Shown piece after piece: positions 34,012 to 45,661 of a DNA stretch of 64,000 bases; within the stretch, counting starts at the first letter, position 1; each line of letters begins with the position of its first letter. The notes under the pieces were generated by a model. The model worked only from the letters and a program-made list of their open reading frames with translations. It did no database searches and was not told the origin of the DNA. Origin of the DNA: Paraphoma chrysanthemicola (Eukaryota > Ascomycota > Dothideomycetes > Pleosporales > Phaeosphaeriaceae); the NCBI GenBank assembly GCA_020744225.1, contig JAGMWG010000019.1:124001-188000 (forward strand). Reading direction: 5' to 3'. The position numbers and the translations under genes were made by a program.

Positions 34012-35705
34012 CTATGAGATCTCGTAGACATCTGCGACAGACTTGACTTCTTTTGAGAAATTGATCTCCTGGCTCATGGAGAGGAGAGTGACGGATGAGA
34101 CCTTGTTGAGTATTAGCACAAGCCACTTCATCATCATCGTGAGAATTTTGACTTACATCGACGTCGACATACGGTGTGCTCTTGGAGAATCGCACATTCA
34201 TGGGGAAGAACTCGGCATCGCTGCCCGCTTGGGCCTCGAACTCGAAGCTACCAGAGCTGTTTGCGTCGTCTACGGTTCCAATATTCCACTCGATACTGTC
34301 ACCGCTAACCTCGTATACAGCGTCGAAGGAGGAAACATTGGGCTCGTCTGTCTGGTAGGGAATCGTGACGGTAACGTCCTTCAGTGGGTCGCCGCCACTT
34401 AGCTCGTACTCGACGGTGATGTTGTACATGTTGCCTGAATCCTCGACCCAGACACGGAAGGTGATGGGCGGGTCAGACACATCGTCGGGCCTTGGTGCAA
34501 GCTTCCACTTCATGACGCCAATGCCCATGTTTGATGGGAAGCCCTTGCTGGTGTCTGCGAGCTGGATGACCTTGTCATTCCGGAAGACTGTCTTGTCGAC
34601 CTTGGGATGTGTCATGAGCTGTGCATTTCGGGTGTTACCCGTCGCGAGGTCGAGCTTGACTTGTGTAAGCGAGGGGTCGGAAATCTTGAGTTGCATCTCG
34701 CCCTTGACTTCAAAGGATTTGAGTAGGCCTTCGCGGTCTAGGCGCGCGGAGATTGTCTCGTTGGTGGTAATGTGTACAGCTTCGCGGTCGGTTGAGGTCG
34801 ATTGGCGTGCGCTTGCCGGGGCAGCGACCGGCGCGGCAGGCTTGGGTGAGACGAGCGGCTCGTCTTCCTGAGGAAGTCCTCCAGTGACCTGCTCGTACAG
34901 GTTGTTGCCCTGCTTCTTTTTGCCGAGCTGCATGCCCTTCTTGCCAAGTGCCAGTGGCTTGCTTGTAGATGTCTTTTTGGCGGCTTCATATGAGTCGTAT
35001 GTGTCTGTAACATTCGTCGTGGGGACGGTCGGTGTGAAGGCCGGGTACGAGGGTGACCGACCCATTCCGCTGCCCATACCACCACCACCACCACCCATGC
35101 CTCCTCCTGCACGCTGCGACCTTGACATCTCCTTGCGCTGCATCTCGAGCTGTTTGGCGCGACGCTTGCGCTCTTCGGAAGCCTCGAGCTCCTTGTTCCG
35201 TGCGATGATCTCCTGTATGCGCTCCTCGTGCGACTCCATGTCCAGGAAGGTCTTGATCTGGCTCATTGTCAGGTTTTCCCTGTAACCCAAGGTTACGATC
35301 TCATCGAAAGCGGTCAGAAGCTCGAAGGCATTCTTCAGAATCTCGCGCTCGTCGAGGGATTTGCATATCGAGGAGACGACCTGCGCGAACAAGTGCAGCG
35401 AGTTGATGTCCTGCAAGATGTTTGACTGCAGATTGGTGACCAGGACCATGTACAGCTCGTCGAGAGGCTGGTATACGTAGCGCACGTTGTCCTGCTCAGC
35501 GATGGTGTGCTGGGTGCCGCTGTCGGCGAGCTTCGGGAACGAAGCGAGGAGGGCTTCGATTCGAGAGCGCTGCATCTCGCGGAACTGGCGCGAAAGCACG
35601 GCCTTGCCGCCTCTTGTGCATATTGAAGCTGCGAGGACAACCTAGCTGTTCGTCAGCTCTGTTGCACTGTGGTGACGGCGCTGGGGCTCCTGGCAGTCGT
35701 ACCAT
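34012..35705 (-). CDS. RET2: Coatomer subunit delta (delta-COP)
   Basis: Three coding exons, complement(34012..34101, 34157..35641, 35703..35705), 525 residues. The first coding exon is only the ATG: a 61-nt intron (GTACGA ... CAGCTAG) follows immediately, and splicing yields the canonical start MVVLAASICTRGGKAVLSRQ. The last intron (55 nt) replaces a spurious tail with VSSVTLLSMSQEINFSKEVK. The N-terminal longin domain covers about 1-140, a charged linker with a Gly-rich stretch about 175-200, and the mu-homology domain about 270-525. It is part of the COPI coat that returns cargo from Golgi to ER. It diverges from the acidic protein gene. Confidence 0.95.
35642..35702 (-). other. Intron directly after the start codon
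   Basis: A 61-nt intron between ATG and GTT of delta-COP; donor GTACGA, branch CTGACG, acceptor AGCTAG. Without it the conserved N-terminus MVVLAASICT cannot be made. Confidence 0.85.
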
Positions 35706-36489
35706 GGTGAATTCTTTTCAATTGACTATTGCAAAGTACCACGGAGTATGGTCAAGTCCTGTACCGTCGTGTGGGAGGTGGTCGCCTGGGCCGCGTGGTT
35801 GCAGAGGGATGGAGGGGATATTGTCGAAACTCGAAATCGCGAGCCACACAAGATTCGTTGCCAATCAAGTGTCGGTTGTCTGGGAGGCGCAGGTCAGATG
35901 GAAGTAGGTACAGGGACGATTCGGCCCAGTATCGCTTGCTGTCGACAGTCTGCCACTCCGTACAACAGCGCAAGTTGTAACTCATTGGGGTTCGCAAGGG
36001 TCGATGTGGACACTAATCACGTGACCAGAGTGCCTAGAGCTCCGTCTGCAGTGCTCCGCACCGCCAGCGACTTCACCTCCTTGCTACCAAGCTCAACTCG
36101 CGCAACCACCCACACGCGTTGTTACGTGTCGAACCGCGACAACAGTACCAACTGCGCTCGAAAAGCCACTTTGCACGGTAATAATTATCTCCACCAGCGC
36201 ATTCCAAGGTGCCCTTGCTGCCCTTGCACCTGCCTCCGGCATCACCGAGCCATCCTTTGTCTCGCGCCCGGCGATTTTCCAACACAGACGGTAAACAAGC
36301 CACCGCAGATACCCGCCTGGAAACAGCGCCATGCGCACATAGCCTTCGACTTCAGTGCAGTACACCCGCCTCGCCAGCCGCAACGTTTGGTGCTACGCCA
36401 CCTAAAACGCCGCGACGTGACGTGCTCCATAACCTTTCACCTACGATCCCCCGCCCACAAATACGTTCGCGATCACAAACGGTGCCAAC
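35706..36489. promoter_or_regulatory. Divergent promoter of delta-COP and the acidic protein
   Basis: 784 bp. A perfect CACGTG lies at 36018-36023 within TCACGTGACC, the core of bHLH (Cbf1/Pho4/SREBP-class) sites. The long open plus frame through this region (from 35748) is Arg/Ser/Thr-rich and not considered coding. Confidence 0.4.
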
Positions 36490-38883
36490 ATGGCTGCGAC
36501 CACGCACAGCGTACCTCATTTGGAAGTAACAGCAACGGACGACATGGACCTACATTCTGATAGTGGTCTTGACTTTGATGATGGCGACATCGAGATCGAC
36601 TACGACCTTCCGCTTGACCAGCCGCAGGAGGACGACGTGTCCATCAAGGATGCAGCCACGGACGCCGGTCAGGATGTACCAACTGTGAATGCCGACCAAG
36701 ATGATTTCATGTTTGACCACGAAGACTTTATTGAAGAGGATACACTGCAGTATGATGATGGAGTCCCTGCTGTATCAGGTTCCGGTGCTCCTTCCGTGAC
36801 GGCCAAGACAGCAACACCTGCCCAATTGGACGAGGATGAACTCATCGACTATTCAGACGATGAGGATGATCCCACATCTGCTCACACCCAAGACCCGCTG
36901 CCTTTAGAGGACGACGAAGTACCATCAGCTCATGATGAAAAATCCGAGTCACAAACGCAGCATGGCGATGCACCAAACGCAACAATCAGCAACGATGACT
37001 ACACATACGATTCACACGATCTTGGCCAAGACGAGGGAGTTGGCATCTATGAGACACTCTATCAGCCCGAGGCCGATGTAGAAGCGGAGGCTCAGCACCA
37101 GGTAGATGACCATGGCCAAGAAGACAAGGGCGGAGTTCAGCTCGAAGGCTTTGATGAGCAAGCGGACGACAGTGAACACCAGGAAGACGATAAGCAAGAT
37201 CGACCGCTCTGCGAAACTCGTGCCATAACCATCAATTATGAAGGCAACGAACTGTGGTTGTTTAAGGAGCACGACGTCGAGAACAGCGGCGACTGGCTGC
37301 TTGAGGATATCTCTGTTGTTCACTCGAGCCTTTCTGAGCTTCTACAAGCGTGTAGAGCCTCTCTTGGTGAGGACATCTCTCACGAGACCGAGCTAGGCCT
37401 GCGATTCGACCATCTGCACAACATGGAACTCTACGAAGACAACACTGCATGTGTCGCTGTGTCGTTAGAGCGACTGCTCGATCTCTACTATTCCCTGCAT
37501 TCACAAGACGGCAACAGCGACCCAGAATCATTTTACATATGCCTCCAGTCCCGACCGCGGTTTGCCACCTTGCTAGCTGATGTTGCGAAGCATGCCGATC
37601 AGGGAAGCGGCTACACTGGCTTCAACGCAGCAGTTGCTGCTGGTGAGACGCATTTCGTCGATGCTTACTCGGGTCACTCCACTGAGCACGACGCCACGGA
37701 GTGGGACAATGACGAAGAGCAGCATGATGATACCGATTCGGCAAGCGGTGCGGATGCTGACACAGCACACATCGAGCACGAGGAGCATGAGGAGCATAAG
37801 GAAGATGAGCCGCACAACGGTGGAGATGATGCGAGCGAAGAAGAGGCCAGCGATGAGCATGACAAGGCATTCGATGTTGGAGACATAGCATATTCAGAAC
37901 AGGTTCCACTGCATGAAGATGACTCAGCTACACAAGCACATGCTGACGTTAGCGAAGAGGCCGGCGACTATGACAGCAATCAGGCCAAGACAACGCAGGA
38001 AGGATCACCATCGGCCTCCAACAAAGCAGCAGAGGACTTTCAAGATGAGGTCGTGGACTACAGCGACGACGAGGAAGAAGAGAACGTTGCGAAACCTTCG
38101 GATGTGGTCGTGAATGATCCGTCTCCATCCTCATCAACAGTACAAGGTGATGACGCCCTGACTGGTGAGCATACTACGGAAGTTACTGCATCAACGCAAG
38201 CTGAGGGAGAAAACCCCGCAAATCCTGATGAGGACACTTACGCTCATGCCGATGGACAGTCTGGTCATGGGGAGAACAACGAGTCGTATCAGGACTTCGA
38301 CCAGACGTATACTGAGGAGAATCCATTCTCGGAATTTCAGACAGGTGAAAATGAGGGTTTCTCCGCCGAGGCCGACTTTGATGGCTTCACTAACCAAGAC
38401 TTTACCGGCTACGACTATCAGGATGTAGATCAGGAGCTCCAGAACGACTTCCTGGGTGATGGAGAATACAACGGTACCGACGCTGGTCATAAATTGAGCA
38501 CCGCAGATGGTTTGACAGGCGACGACGATTACCTAAACCTGACCGACGCCCCTGAGTGGACCGCCGATCAAGGCCAGACTTTCCCGCCGCCAGGGGATGA
38601 GACTTTGGTGTTTGATGATTATACCGAGCATGGTCAGGAGGAGGAGGACGGGCTGGTTGAGCAACCTGCGGTCGCAGCGTCTTCGGCTGCAGATCCTGTT
38701 GCGGCCTCGTCATTGGACTTGCATGAAACCTCTCCACAAGGACAGAAGAGGTCCATTGACGAGGTCGGCGATTTGGTTGGTGATGCACTCGATTCCACAG
38801 GTGTGCTCACGCTTCTTTTCCCACATCGTAGCATTGCGAACGCTGACCTAAATACGACAGACACGAAGCGTCCGAGGGTGTGA
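36490..38883 (+). CDS. Conserved acidic protein of unknown function
   Basis: Exons 36490..38800 and 38861..38883, 777 residues (797 if the 60-nt intron is read through). Highly Asp/Glu-rich throughout, with repeated (D/E)YSDDE motifs (LIDYSDDEDD about residue 120, VVDYSDDEEEEN further on). A folded island at about 245-385 reads ITINYEGNELWLFKEHDVEN, DWLLEDISVVHSSLSELLQA and SFYICLQSRPRFATLLADVA. The C-terminus is KRSIDEVGD ... TKRPRV, a nuclear-signal-like basic end. Similar proteins occur across Pezizomycotina as I recall them, unnamed. The composition suggests a nuclear chaperone-like or scaffold role, which is inference only. Confidence 0.75.
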   Translation: MAATTHSVPHLEVTATDDMDLHSDSGLDFDDGDIEIDYDLPLDQPQEDDVSIKDAATDAGQDVPTVNADQDDFMFDHEDFIEEDTLQYDDGVPAVSGSGAPSVTAKTATPAQLDEDELIDYSDDEDDPTSAHTQDPLPLEDDEVPSAHDEKSESQTQHGDAPNATISNDDYTYDSHDLGQDEGVGIYETLYQPEADVEAEAQHQVDDHGQEDKGGVQLEGFDEQADDSEHQEDDKQDRPLCETRAITINYEGNELWLFKEHDVENSGDWLLEDISVVHSSLSELLQACRASLGEDISHETELGLRFDHLHNMELYEDNTACVAVSLERLLDLYYSLHSQDGNSDPESFYICLQSRPRFATLLADVAKHADQGSGYTGFNAAVAAGETHFVDAYSGHSTEHDATEWDNDEEQHDDTDSASGADADTAHIEHEEHEEHKEDEPHNGGDDASEEEASDEHDKAFDVGDIAYSEQVPLHEDDSATQAHADVSEEAGDYDSNQAKTTQEGSPSASNKAAEDFQDEVVDYSDDEEEENVAKPSDVVVNDPSPSSSTVQGDDALTGEHTTEVTASTQAEGENPANPDEDTYAHADGQSGHGENNESYQDFDQTYTEENPFSEFQTGENEGFSAEADFDGFTNQDFTGYDYQDVDQELQNDFLGDGEYNGTDAGHKLSTADGLTGDDDYLNLTDAPEWTADQGQTFPPPGDETLVFDDYTEHGQEEEDGLVEQPAVAASSAADPVAASSLDLHETSPQGQKRSIDEVGDLVGDALDSTGVLTLLFPHRSIANADLNTTDTKRPRV
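38801..38860 (+). other. 60-nt stop-free intron in the acidic protein gene
   Basis: Donor GTGTGC, branch CTGACCTAA, acceptor ACGACAG. The length is divisible by three and no stop is present, so retention would insert 20 residues before TKRPRV. Confidence 0.6.
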
Positions 38884-40595
38884 TCCACCCCGTCCTCCAA
38901 ACCTGCAGAATGCGACCTCTACTGACCAACAGCACTATCCTGGCTTCGACGACATCTAACCCCTCGATTTGGACCGTTCCTTTGTAGCTCCGGACCCTCG
39001 ACCCTGTATACTTCGCCTGGCCAGCTTTCGACTTGACATTACATCTCGCCAGCTTTTTCGACCTCTTGTACTAACATTTCACCTGTGAACGCGATGCTAA
39101 TTTAAACACAAACACGATTCCAGTGCTCGCTTCATCTGGCGACACAATAGGATATTCAATTCATATCTGAAGTTTGGAATGTCCTTCGAGACTTCAGGGT
39201 AAGACTTTTCCATTTTCTGCGTCTTTTCTTCTTTTTGCGCAGTGTTTTGCTCTTTTCTGGAGAATGGACGGGGACGGTTATAGAGATTGTGCGGGAGAGC
39301 GGGAGAGGCAACCTCGACAAAGAGTGGATGGATGCGCGACAAGCGTATTGGAGATGAATTGGGACACATGCTTGCTGATTGAAGCATGAGAAAGCTTCTT
39401 CGGCTTTCACATCAGGCGGCGTCATATACCCGGCACTTTTGGCAATCGGCGTTGAGGAATGATCGGTCATCACTCAAAGGTGGCTTTGCTTTGGAGGGGA
39501 GTTTGGATGAGAGATCCGCAAGTCTATTCAAGCAGGGTGGAAGTTCATCGATGGCGGGAAGCTTGTTACCTCCGGCAGGCTTCATCGTCGAGCGTAGACT
39601 ATGGGTCGTTCGCAGCAGCTCAACGTTGCGTGCGACTAGCGAACTCGCTTTGCCAGTCTAAGGAAATTGAACTCGTGATGGTTCAGTCAGCACTCCACAG
39701 GCAGGCAATATTGAATCTCGTAATCTATAAATGGTCGCAACGGTGGCGCGCTGTTAGTGTCCCGACATCGATAACGCTCGCGGAAGCGGATGTGAGCAAT
39801 TCCTTGGCCTCGATCGACATCATGGACGACCAAGCCGATGGCTACTTGTCCAGTCGAGTACGGGGGACCTTGAAGATGCTTTTTCGAGTGAGACCGAGAT
39901 TTGCAAGGGTTGCTTGCGTGACGCGTTCCGTTCCTGGCCCGCGTTCTGTGGTGGAGATCGGCAGGCCGCGACCCATGCCCGCCGGACGTGGCAAAGTGGA
40001 GAGTTTCGAGGCTGAGTGCGCCCCTGCGTCTGGCGCGAGCTGGCTGGCCACCATGAAACACTGCCAAAATCCATGGGGAGACTGGGCGCCACCTGGTGCG
40101 AAGGCTAATCGATAACTCAGCTGTGCGCTCCTCTTGAATGCTGCATGCCAGCTGTCATTCCCTAACTGTTGCGTCCTTTTGTTTGTCTGTCTCGTGATCG
40201 CCCGCTCCCTTGAATCCTCGGGTTGCTCGTTCCTAGTTTCGTCCCACACCACTCGTTGAACCCTTTGCAGACCCCGGGACAGGAACAGGCATAGGCGTTT
40301 GGTGAAACGCGAACCGCCTCTCCGCTGCTGCACGGCATCGGCACACTCTTGCCCTACAGCCGCATCGCTCGTCGCATCCACATACCGACAGGTTGCGCCT
40401 GCGCATCGCATCGCACTGTCTTCACGCTCCCACGTCACAGCCGCGCTCTCGCTTCGACTCCGCCAGGCCTCGTCACTGCGACCCTATCGATACGCACAAG
40501 CCGCCGCGCGCTGCACCCACGACGCACCGCCAAAGACACGCTTCGATATCTATATTCTTTTACACAAGAGGGCCTGAGAGGCACAGACGGCAACC
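38884..40595. other. Intergenic region
   Basis: 1.7 kb between the acidic protein and the NIPA-like gene. Opposing frames 39459..40115 (+) and 39842..40438 (-) overlap and show no family features. The last 300 bases are C-rich and pyrimidine-rich, as expected for the NIPA leader. Confidence 0.4.
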
Positions 40596-42109
40596 ATGGT
40601 GGAAGACAAGTACGTTCGCGACGCTGCGACTACGAGCCGAGGCGCGGAGCTGATGCTGTGGACAGATATGTTGGCCTCATGCTGGCCGTGAGCTCTTCAC
40701 TCGCAATCGGTACGTTGATGCAGCGGCATTGCATGCGCGTGGCTCTAACACGACTGCAGGTGCGAGTTTTGTCATTACCAAGAAGGGCCTCAATGCGTCC
40801 ATGGAGAAGAACGGCTTCGACGGCGACGGCTTCGGGTACCTGCGAAACCCGACATGGTGGGCGGGCATAACCACGAGTGAGCGCACACATGCAAATTATA
40901 CCATGGCATGGCAGAGGGCTGACTTGACGCAGTGGTACTCGGCGAGATCTTCAACTTCGCGGCTTATGCCTTTGCGCCCGCAATTCTAGTTACCCCGCTG
41001 GGAGCGCTCTCTGTCCTCATCGGCGCAGTACTCGGGTCCTACTTCCTCGACGAACAATTGGGAGTGCTGGGCAAGATAGGTTGCGCCATCTGTCTGATTG
41101 GATCTGTCATCATCGTCCTTCATGCGCCGCCGGACAAGGAGGTCTCATCTGTTGACGAGATCCTCAACCTTGCCATACAGCCAGGTATGCTCCCTGGAGT
41201 CTTTGCGAGAAGTTGCGGCGCTAACAAGCACAACAGGCTTTCTCTTCTACTGCCTCTTTGTCGCCGTCTTTTCCATCTTCATGATCTACAAGATCGCCCC
41301 GAAATATGGTCGCAAGAACCCGCTCATCTACCTCTCCATCTGCTCGACCACTGGCTCAGTCTCTATTATGTTCATCAAGGCATTCGGTCTAGCACTCAAA
41401 ATGACCTTTGCGGGTAACAACCAATTCACGCATCCTTCGACATATGTCTTCGTCATTATGATTGTGGGATGCATTCTCACACAGATGAACTACTTCAACA
41501 AGGCACTAAGTCAGTTCTCGACGAACATGTACGTGTTTTGAGTGGTCCAACATAGAACCAGGCTAACATAGCACAAGTGTAAATCCTCTTTATTATGTCA
41601 CTTTCACTACCTGCACGCTCGTTGCGTCCTTCCTCCTCTTCCAGGGTTTCAACACGACGTCCGCCGTGAACACCATTTCGCTCCTCTGCGGCTTCCTCAT
41701 CATCTTCTCTGGCGTCTATCTACTCAATCTTTCGCGGGATGACCCCAACGGAAACAGGCATCTTGGCTCAAGTTTCACCGATGGCGCGCCGTCGGATGCG
41801 ATATCTGGCTTCCCAACAAGACGCAGCATGCAAGCACGACGAAGTGGCGAGCTACAGGAGTTTCTCAGTGGCGGCCATCATGGCGCGGCCAGAGCGATTG
41901 CGCCCGATGAGACAGCACTCATGCATGACTACGATGTAGAGAACCAGTTCGAGCTGGGCGATCTTGGGGATGATAGTGAGGAGGGTGGAAGCGCAAAGAG
42001 AACGAGCTTTGATGAAGACCAGAGGATGCGCGGTAGGCTGAGCGGGGCAGGCCGTGGGCGAGTACAGAAAGAGTCAGTGCAGCCAAAACGAAATTCTTCA
42101 CTACGGTGA
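40596..42109 (+). CDS. NIPA-like magnesium transporter
   Basis: Six exons, 40596..40609, 40666..40709, 40760..40876, 40933..41184, 41237..41528 and 41578..42109, 416 residues; introns of 56, 50, 56, 52 and 49 nt. The first coding exon has only 14 bases. The spliced protein starts MVEDKYVGLMLAVSSSLAIG and continues GASFVITKKGLNASMEKNGF, LVTPLGALSVLIGAVLGSYF, PPDKEVSSVDEILNLA and LSICSTTGSVSIMFIKAFG, all hallmarks of the NIPA (DUF803) family with about nine membrane helices. A 120-residue hydrophilic tail follows. NIPA proteins carry Mg2+ and related divalent cations in endosomal or plasma membranes. Length and motifs are complete. Confidence 0.93.
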
Positions 42110-42597
42110 GCATGGAAGCGTGACTAAAGGGCACCGCGTGGCTGGTCTGCGTGGTTGGAAAGCATCGCGGTGTTATGGCGTTCTGTTGGGTTGCATTGGG
42201 CATAAGAGGGCTGCTGAGGAACAGAGCCTGTGTATTTGTACGATGATGGCATGAACATGTATACCCGGACGGTATACGGAGGGTGCTTAAGAGGCCTCTG
42301 CCCGCATTGAGTCGGGAATGAAATGATATCTTCAGTACAAAATTTGAGCTGGTCTTCATGCATACTGCTGTTGAGACCTGTGATCCTCATCTGATGTGCA
42401 AGTCCACAATCGCGTGACATGTAATGCAAGAGTGCTCAAATTCTTAGACATGGCGACTTCCATTCAACACAGCCGCAACGTGATCGCGCGACGGCGCTAA
42501 ACATATTGAGCTTAGACGTGCACTCGCAAACAAACTCACCACAACGCAGCAACAACACTTTCGAAAATCGCTGCTGTCAAGGCCCTCAGTTGCGAGA
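42110..42597. other. Intergenic region upstream of APC4
   Basis: 488 bp between two plus-strand genes. No gene; holds the 3' UTR of the NIPA gene and the APC4 promoter. Confidence 0.5.
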
Positions 42598-45350
42598 ATG
42601 GCGGCCGTAGAGACGAGGAGGTCGCGGGAGCTGCTGCAACAGGCCGAAAAGATTCTGCTGCACCCAATACACCCACATCTCATCGCGTATTGCCCGACCA
42701 TGGACTTGATCGCCGTAGTCACAGACGAGGAAAATCTGGACGTCTACCGCATCAACGGGCAGCGAGCATTTGGGCTGAAGAGAAAGAGTGAGGATGTCAG
42801 TGTCGACGCGCTGCAGTGGGAATTCAACGGCAAGAGCATCGCAGTCAGCTGGAGCGATGGAAGTACAGATCTGGTTAATGCTGAGACGGGGAAGACGAGC
42901 CATAAGGACTTGATGCTGCCGTCAATTGCAAAAGACGGAGATAGTATGGTGGATGAGGATGCACCACTTAGGGTCAAGACGATGGGGTGGGGCCTGAATT
43001 TCATCGACGTTGAGGCTGTCAAGAGAAGAACGGGATTGAAGGCGGGAAACAGGAATGGCACCTCGGGTGAGCAGATGGATGCTTTCGGGCAGCCGACAAC
43101 GGAAGAATGGGACGCATTTAAGGACGAGACATCTGTTGAAGACTTCTTGCAGCGACAACCGGATTTTCAAACATTAGACATTGCGCCTGATCTGCCTGAT
43201 CAACTTGCTATGATGGACATGGAGACCCTACTACCCAAGCTCCCTGCGATACCATTACCACCGGCGCTGCCTTTTATGCGTATCTCGCAAGCAGATTCTG
43301 GCGCCTTCAGTTCGCAGATCGATGTCGACTCGCTACTCCATTCTCATCACCTCAAAGACCAGAACTCAGTCGACATGTTCATCCGCTGTTCAAACCGAGG
43401 GACTATACACCCTTCCATCCACGACTCCATGGAAACAGTCAATATCCACCTCCCGCATGTCTGGAACATCGAAAGCACACCTCTTCTCCACACAAGCCAC
43501 CCTTACAGCTGTTCCCACGCGCTACTGATGCGCACCACCTCTCCAGCAACCCGCAAATCACAAATCGCTTTCGTCCCACTCACACTAAACTTCATTCCAA
43601 GCGCCGGCATCTATCTCCACCTCATCGCCTCCAAGACGTCCCAGCTGCAGAACTTGCTCCTGTACATAACTCAATGTCTCCAACGCGTGCGTACATTTTT
43701 CAAACACGCCCAAGATCTGCCTGGCAAATTCATGCTCAACATTTCCGAGACGCTCGAAGAAAAAGGCCAGGGCGATCTCGTCACAAACCTCTTCCACCTC
43801 GCGTGCACGGGTAACTGCTCGCCCGTGATGCGCGAATGGCTTGTCGACGAACTCGCCGAACAGGGCCACAAACGCTGGGACAACGTCGTGACGACATCTT
43901 TATCTACGCTCCTAGCAATCTTGCACGAGAATCTGATACCGGCAATTGACCGCTGCTCCATTGTCATCTCACGACTCCGCGGCCTCGCACATTTCCACGA
44001 CAGAGATTGGATCTTCACGGGCCCCGTGCAGGATTTTACTGCGTTGTTGGAAGTCCTCAAGAACATGCGCTTGCTTGCACACACGGCACTGAGCTGCGCA
44101 GGAGAGGAGAAGAGACAGTTCCTCGCGTTCAGCAAGTGGCTGCGCTTCATGATTGATTTCGAAGCCACGGAGCCCGACAGCCAGTCACGCGCGGAAATGG
44201 AGGCGCGCGATGCAGGCGTCGATGTCACGCTTGTGCTCGAGTATATACAATTTGGATTGAGCAAGTCGGATCTCAGTCCGTTCATGTGTCCTGCGAGCGC
44301 AAAGAGCGCGGATGACGAGAGCGCGAGTTACGAGGACACGAAGAAGGCGATCGAAGTGCAGAAAGAAGGGGGGAAATTCAAGCAAGAGGCGTTGTGCTTG
44401 GAACATGTCCTCGGGCATTTCAAGACTGGGGTTACAGGCCTGTTGAAACAAGTCAGCGCGTGGCAGGATGCCAATATCCAAATGGATGGCGGTATCGTGC
44501 TTGAGGATGTCAGCGATGCCAAGGAAGAGGACATATCCGTGGACATGAGAATGGCGTTTGAGGTCAGTCCTTTCCATCCTACCTTCCTCGCCTTATCATC
44601 CTATGCGACGACTATGCATACTAACAAACCCTCCAGGCCTCTTCCTCCGGCTCCTCCCCCTCTCACTTGACGACCTCCATCACAATCTCCCACCCCTCGC
44701 ACCCCACACACCTCCACATCCACCGCCTCACCCACTCACCAACCATAACATCCCTCCCAACGCACATCTCCAGCTACGCCAAATCCACACTCGTTTTCCC
44801 GCAGCATGCAACCGTCCTAGACGCCAAATTCGCAGACGATACAAACGTGCTCGTCTTGCTGAAACTGGTTGGCGGAGAGCGCGGATATTGCTGTATACTC
44901 AGCATCCCGTACTCTTCCAACATGAACATAGGGACAAACACAGCAAGTGCTAAACATAGCATATCTTACACACCAATCCCACAACCGTCTCTGCACTCCC
45001 TCCTCCTTCCGAATGGCACGCCGGTCTCGGATTCCCAGCACACAAACAGCATCGATATATCCGCCGCACATGTCCGCAAATATACGCGCCATGTGTTTGA
45101 GGGACGGTTCACGCCGCTGAAGTTGGTTGTTAATGGACGCAAGGGGAGGAGAGTGGTTGTGGTGTTGGGGAGTGATAGGAAGCATTATCGCGTGTTGGAT
45201 TTGGATTTTCGGAAGAGGGAGAAAGGAAAGAGGGAAGGGGAGGAGGGTGAGGAGGGTAGTAGTGATGATGATAGTGGGGATGGGGATGGGGACACGGATG
45301 GTGAAGAGGAAAGGAATGGGGATGGGGATGTTGAGATGGGTGAAGCTTGA
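42598..45350 (+). CDS. APC4: Anaphase-promoting complex subunit 4
   Basis: Two exons, 42598..44562 and 44637..45350, 892 residues; a 74-nt intron (GTCAGT, branch CTAAC, CTCCAG). The N-terminal WD40-like part begins ILLHPIHPHLIAYCPTMDLI and AVSWSDGSTDLVNAETGK, typical of Apc4. The central helical domain includes LPGKFMLNISETLEEKGQGD, ACTGNCSPVMREWLVDELAE and GHKRWDNV, the Apc4 long domain. The C-terminus is strongly acidic and Gly/Asp-rich (residues about 840-892). It is a scaffold of the anaphase-promoting complex, the ubiquitin ligase that drives mitotic exit. It converges on the uL2 gene with 311 bp between stops. Confidence 0.92.
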
Positions 45351-45661
45351 GAACAACACGGTAGAAAGATGCAGGATCGAAAAAGCTTGCACACACAAAC
45401 TCGGGGTTAGACAGTCACAACAGCAAACATGATTACACGCAACGTCGTGCTGTGGTATCAATCACATTGCCAGAATACAGAAGATGCATTTTTCGGAATC
45501 ACATTCCCTGAGAACCTATCGTGCACGCAAGCCATGTGAAGCCCAGCCTACCGAGAAGTTTCGTAATAACGCCCGGCCACCCGCACAGAGAGGTATGAGG
45601 AGAATAACCGTTCGCATCCTTGTCATTGACACATATCGACGCCGCCCAATCATGCACCACT
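45351..45661. other. Short convergent intergenic region
   Basis: 311 bp between the APC4 and uL2 stop codons. Nothing beyond 3' UTR sequence is recognised. Confidence 0.5.

Noticed and set aside
39459..40438. Opposing frames of 218 and 198 codons
   Set aside because: They overlap each other antisense, are Arg/Ser-rich and show no domain or splice support.
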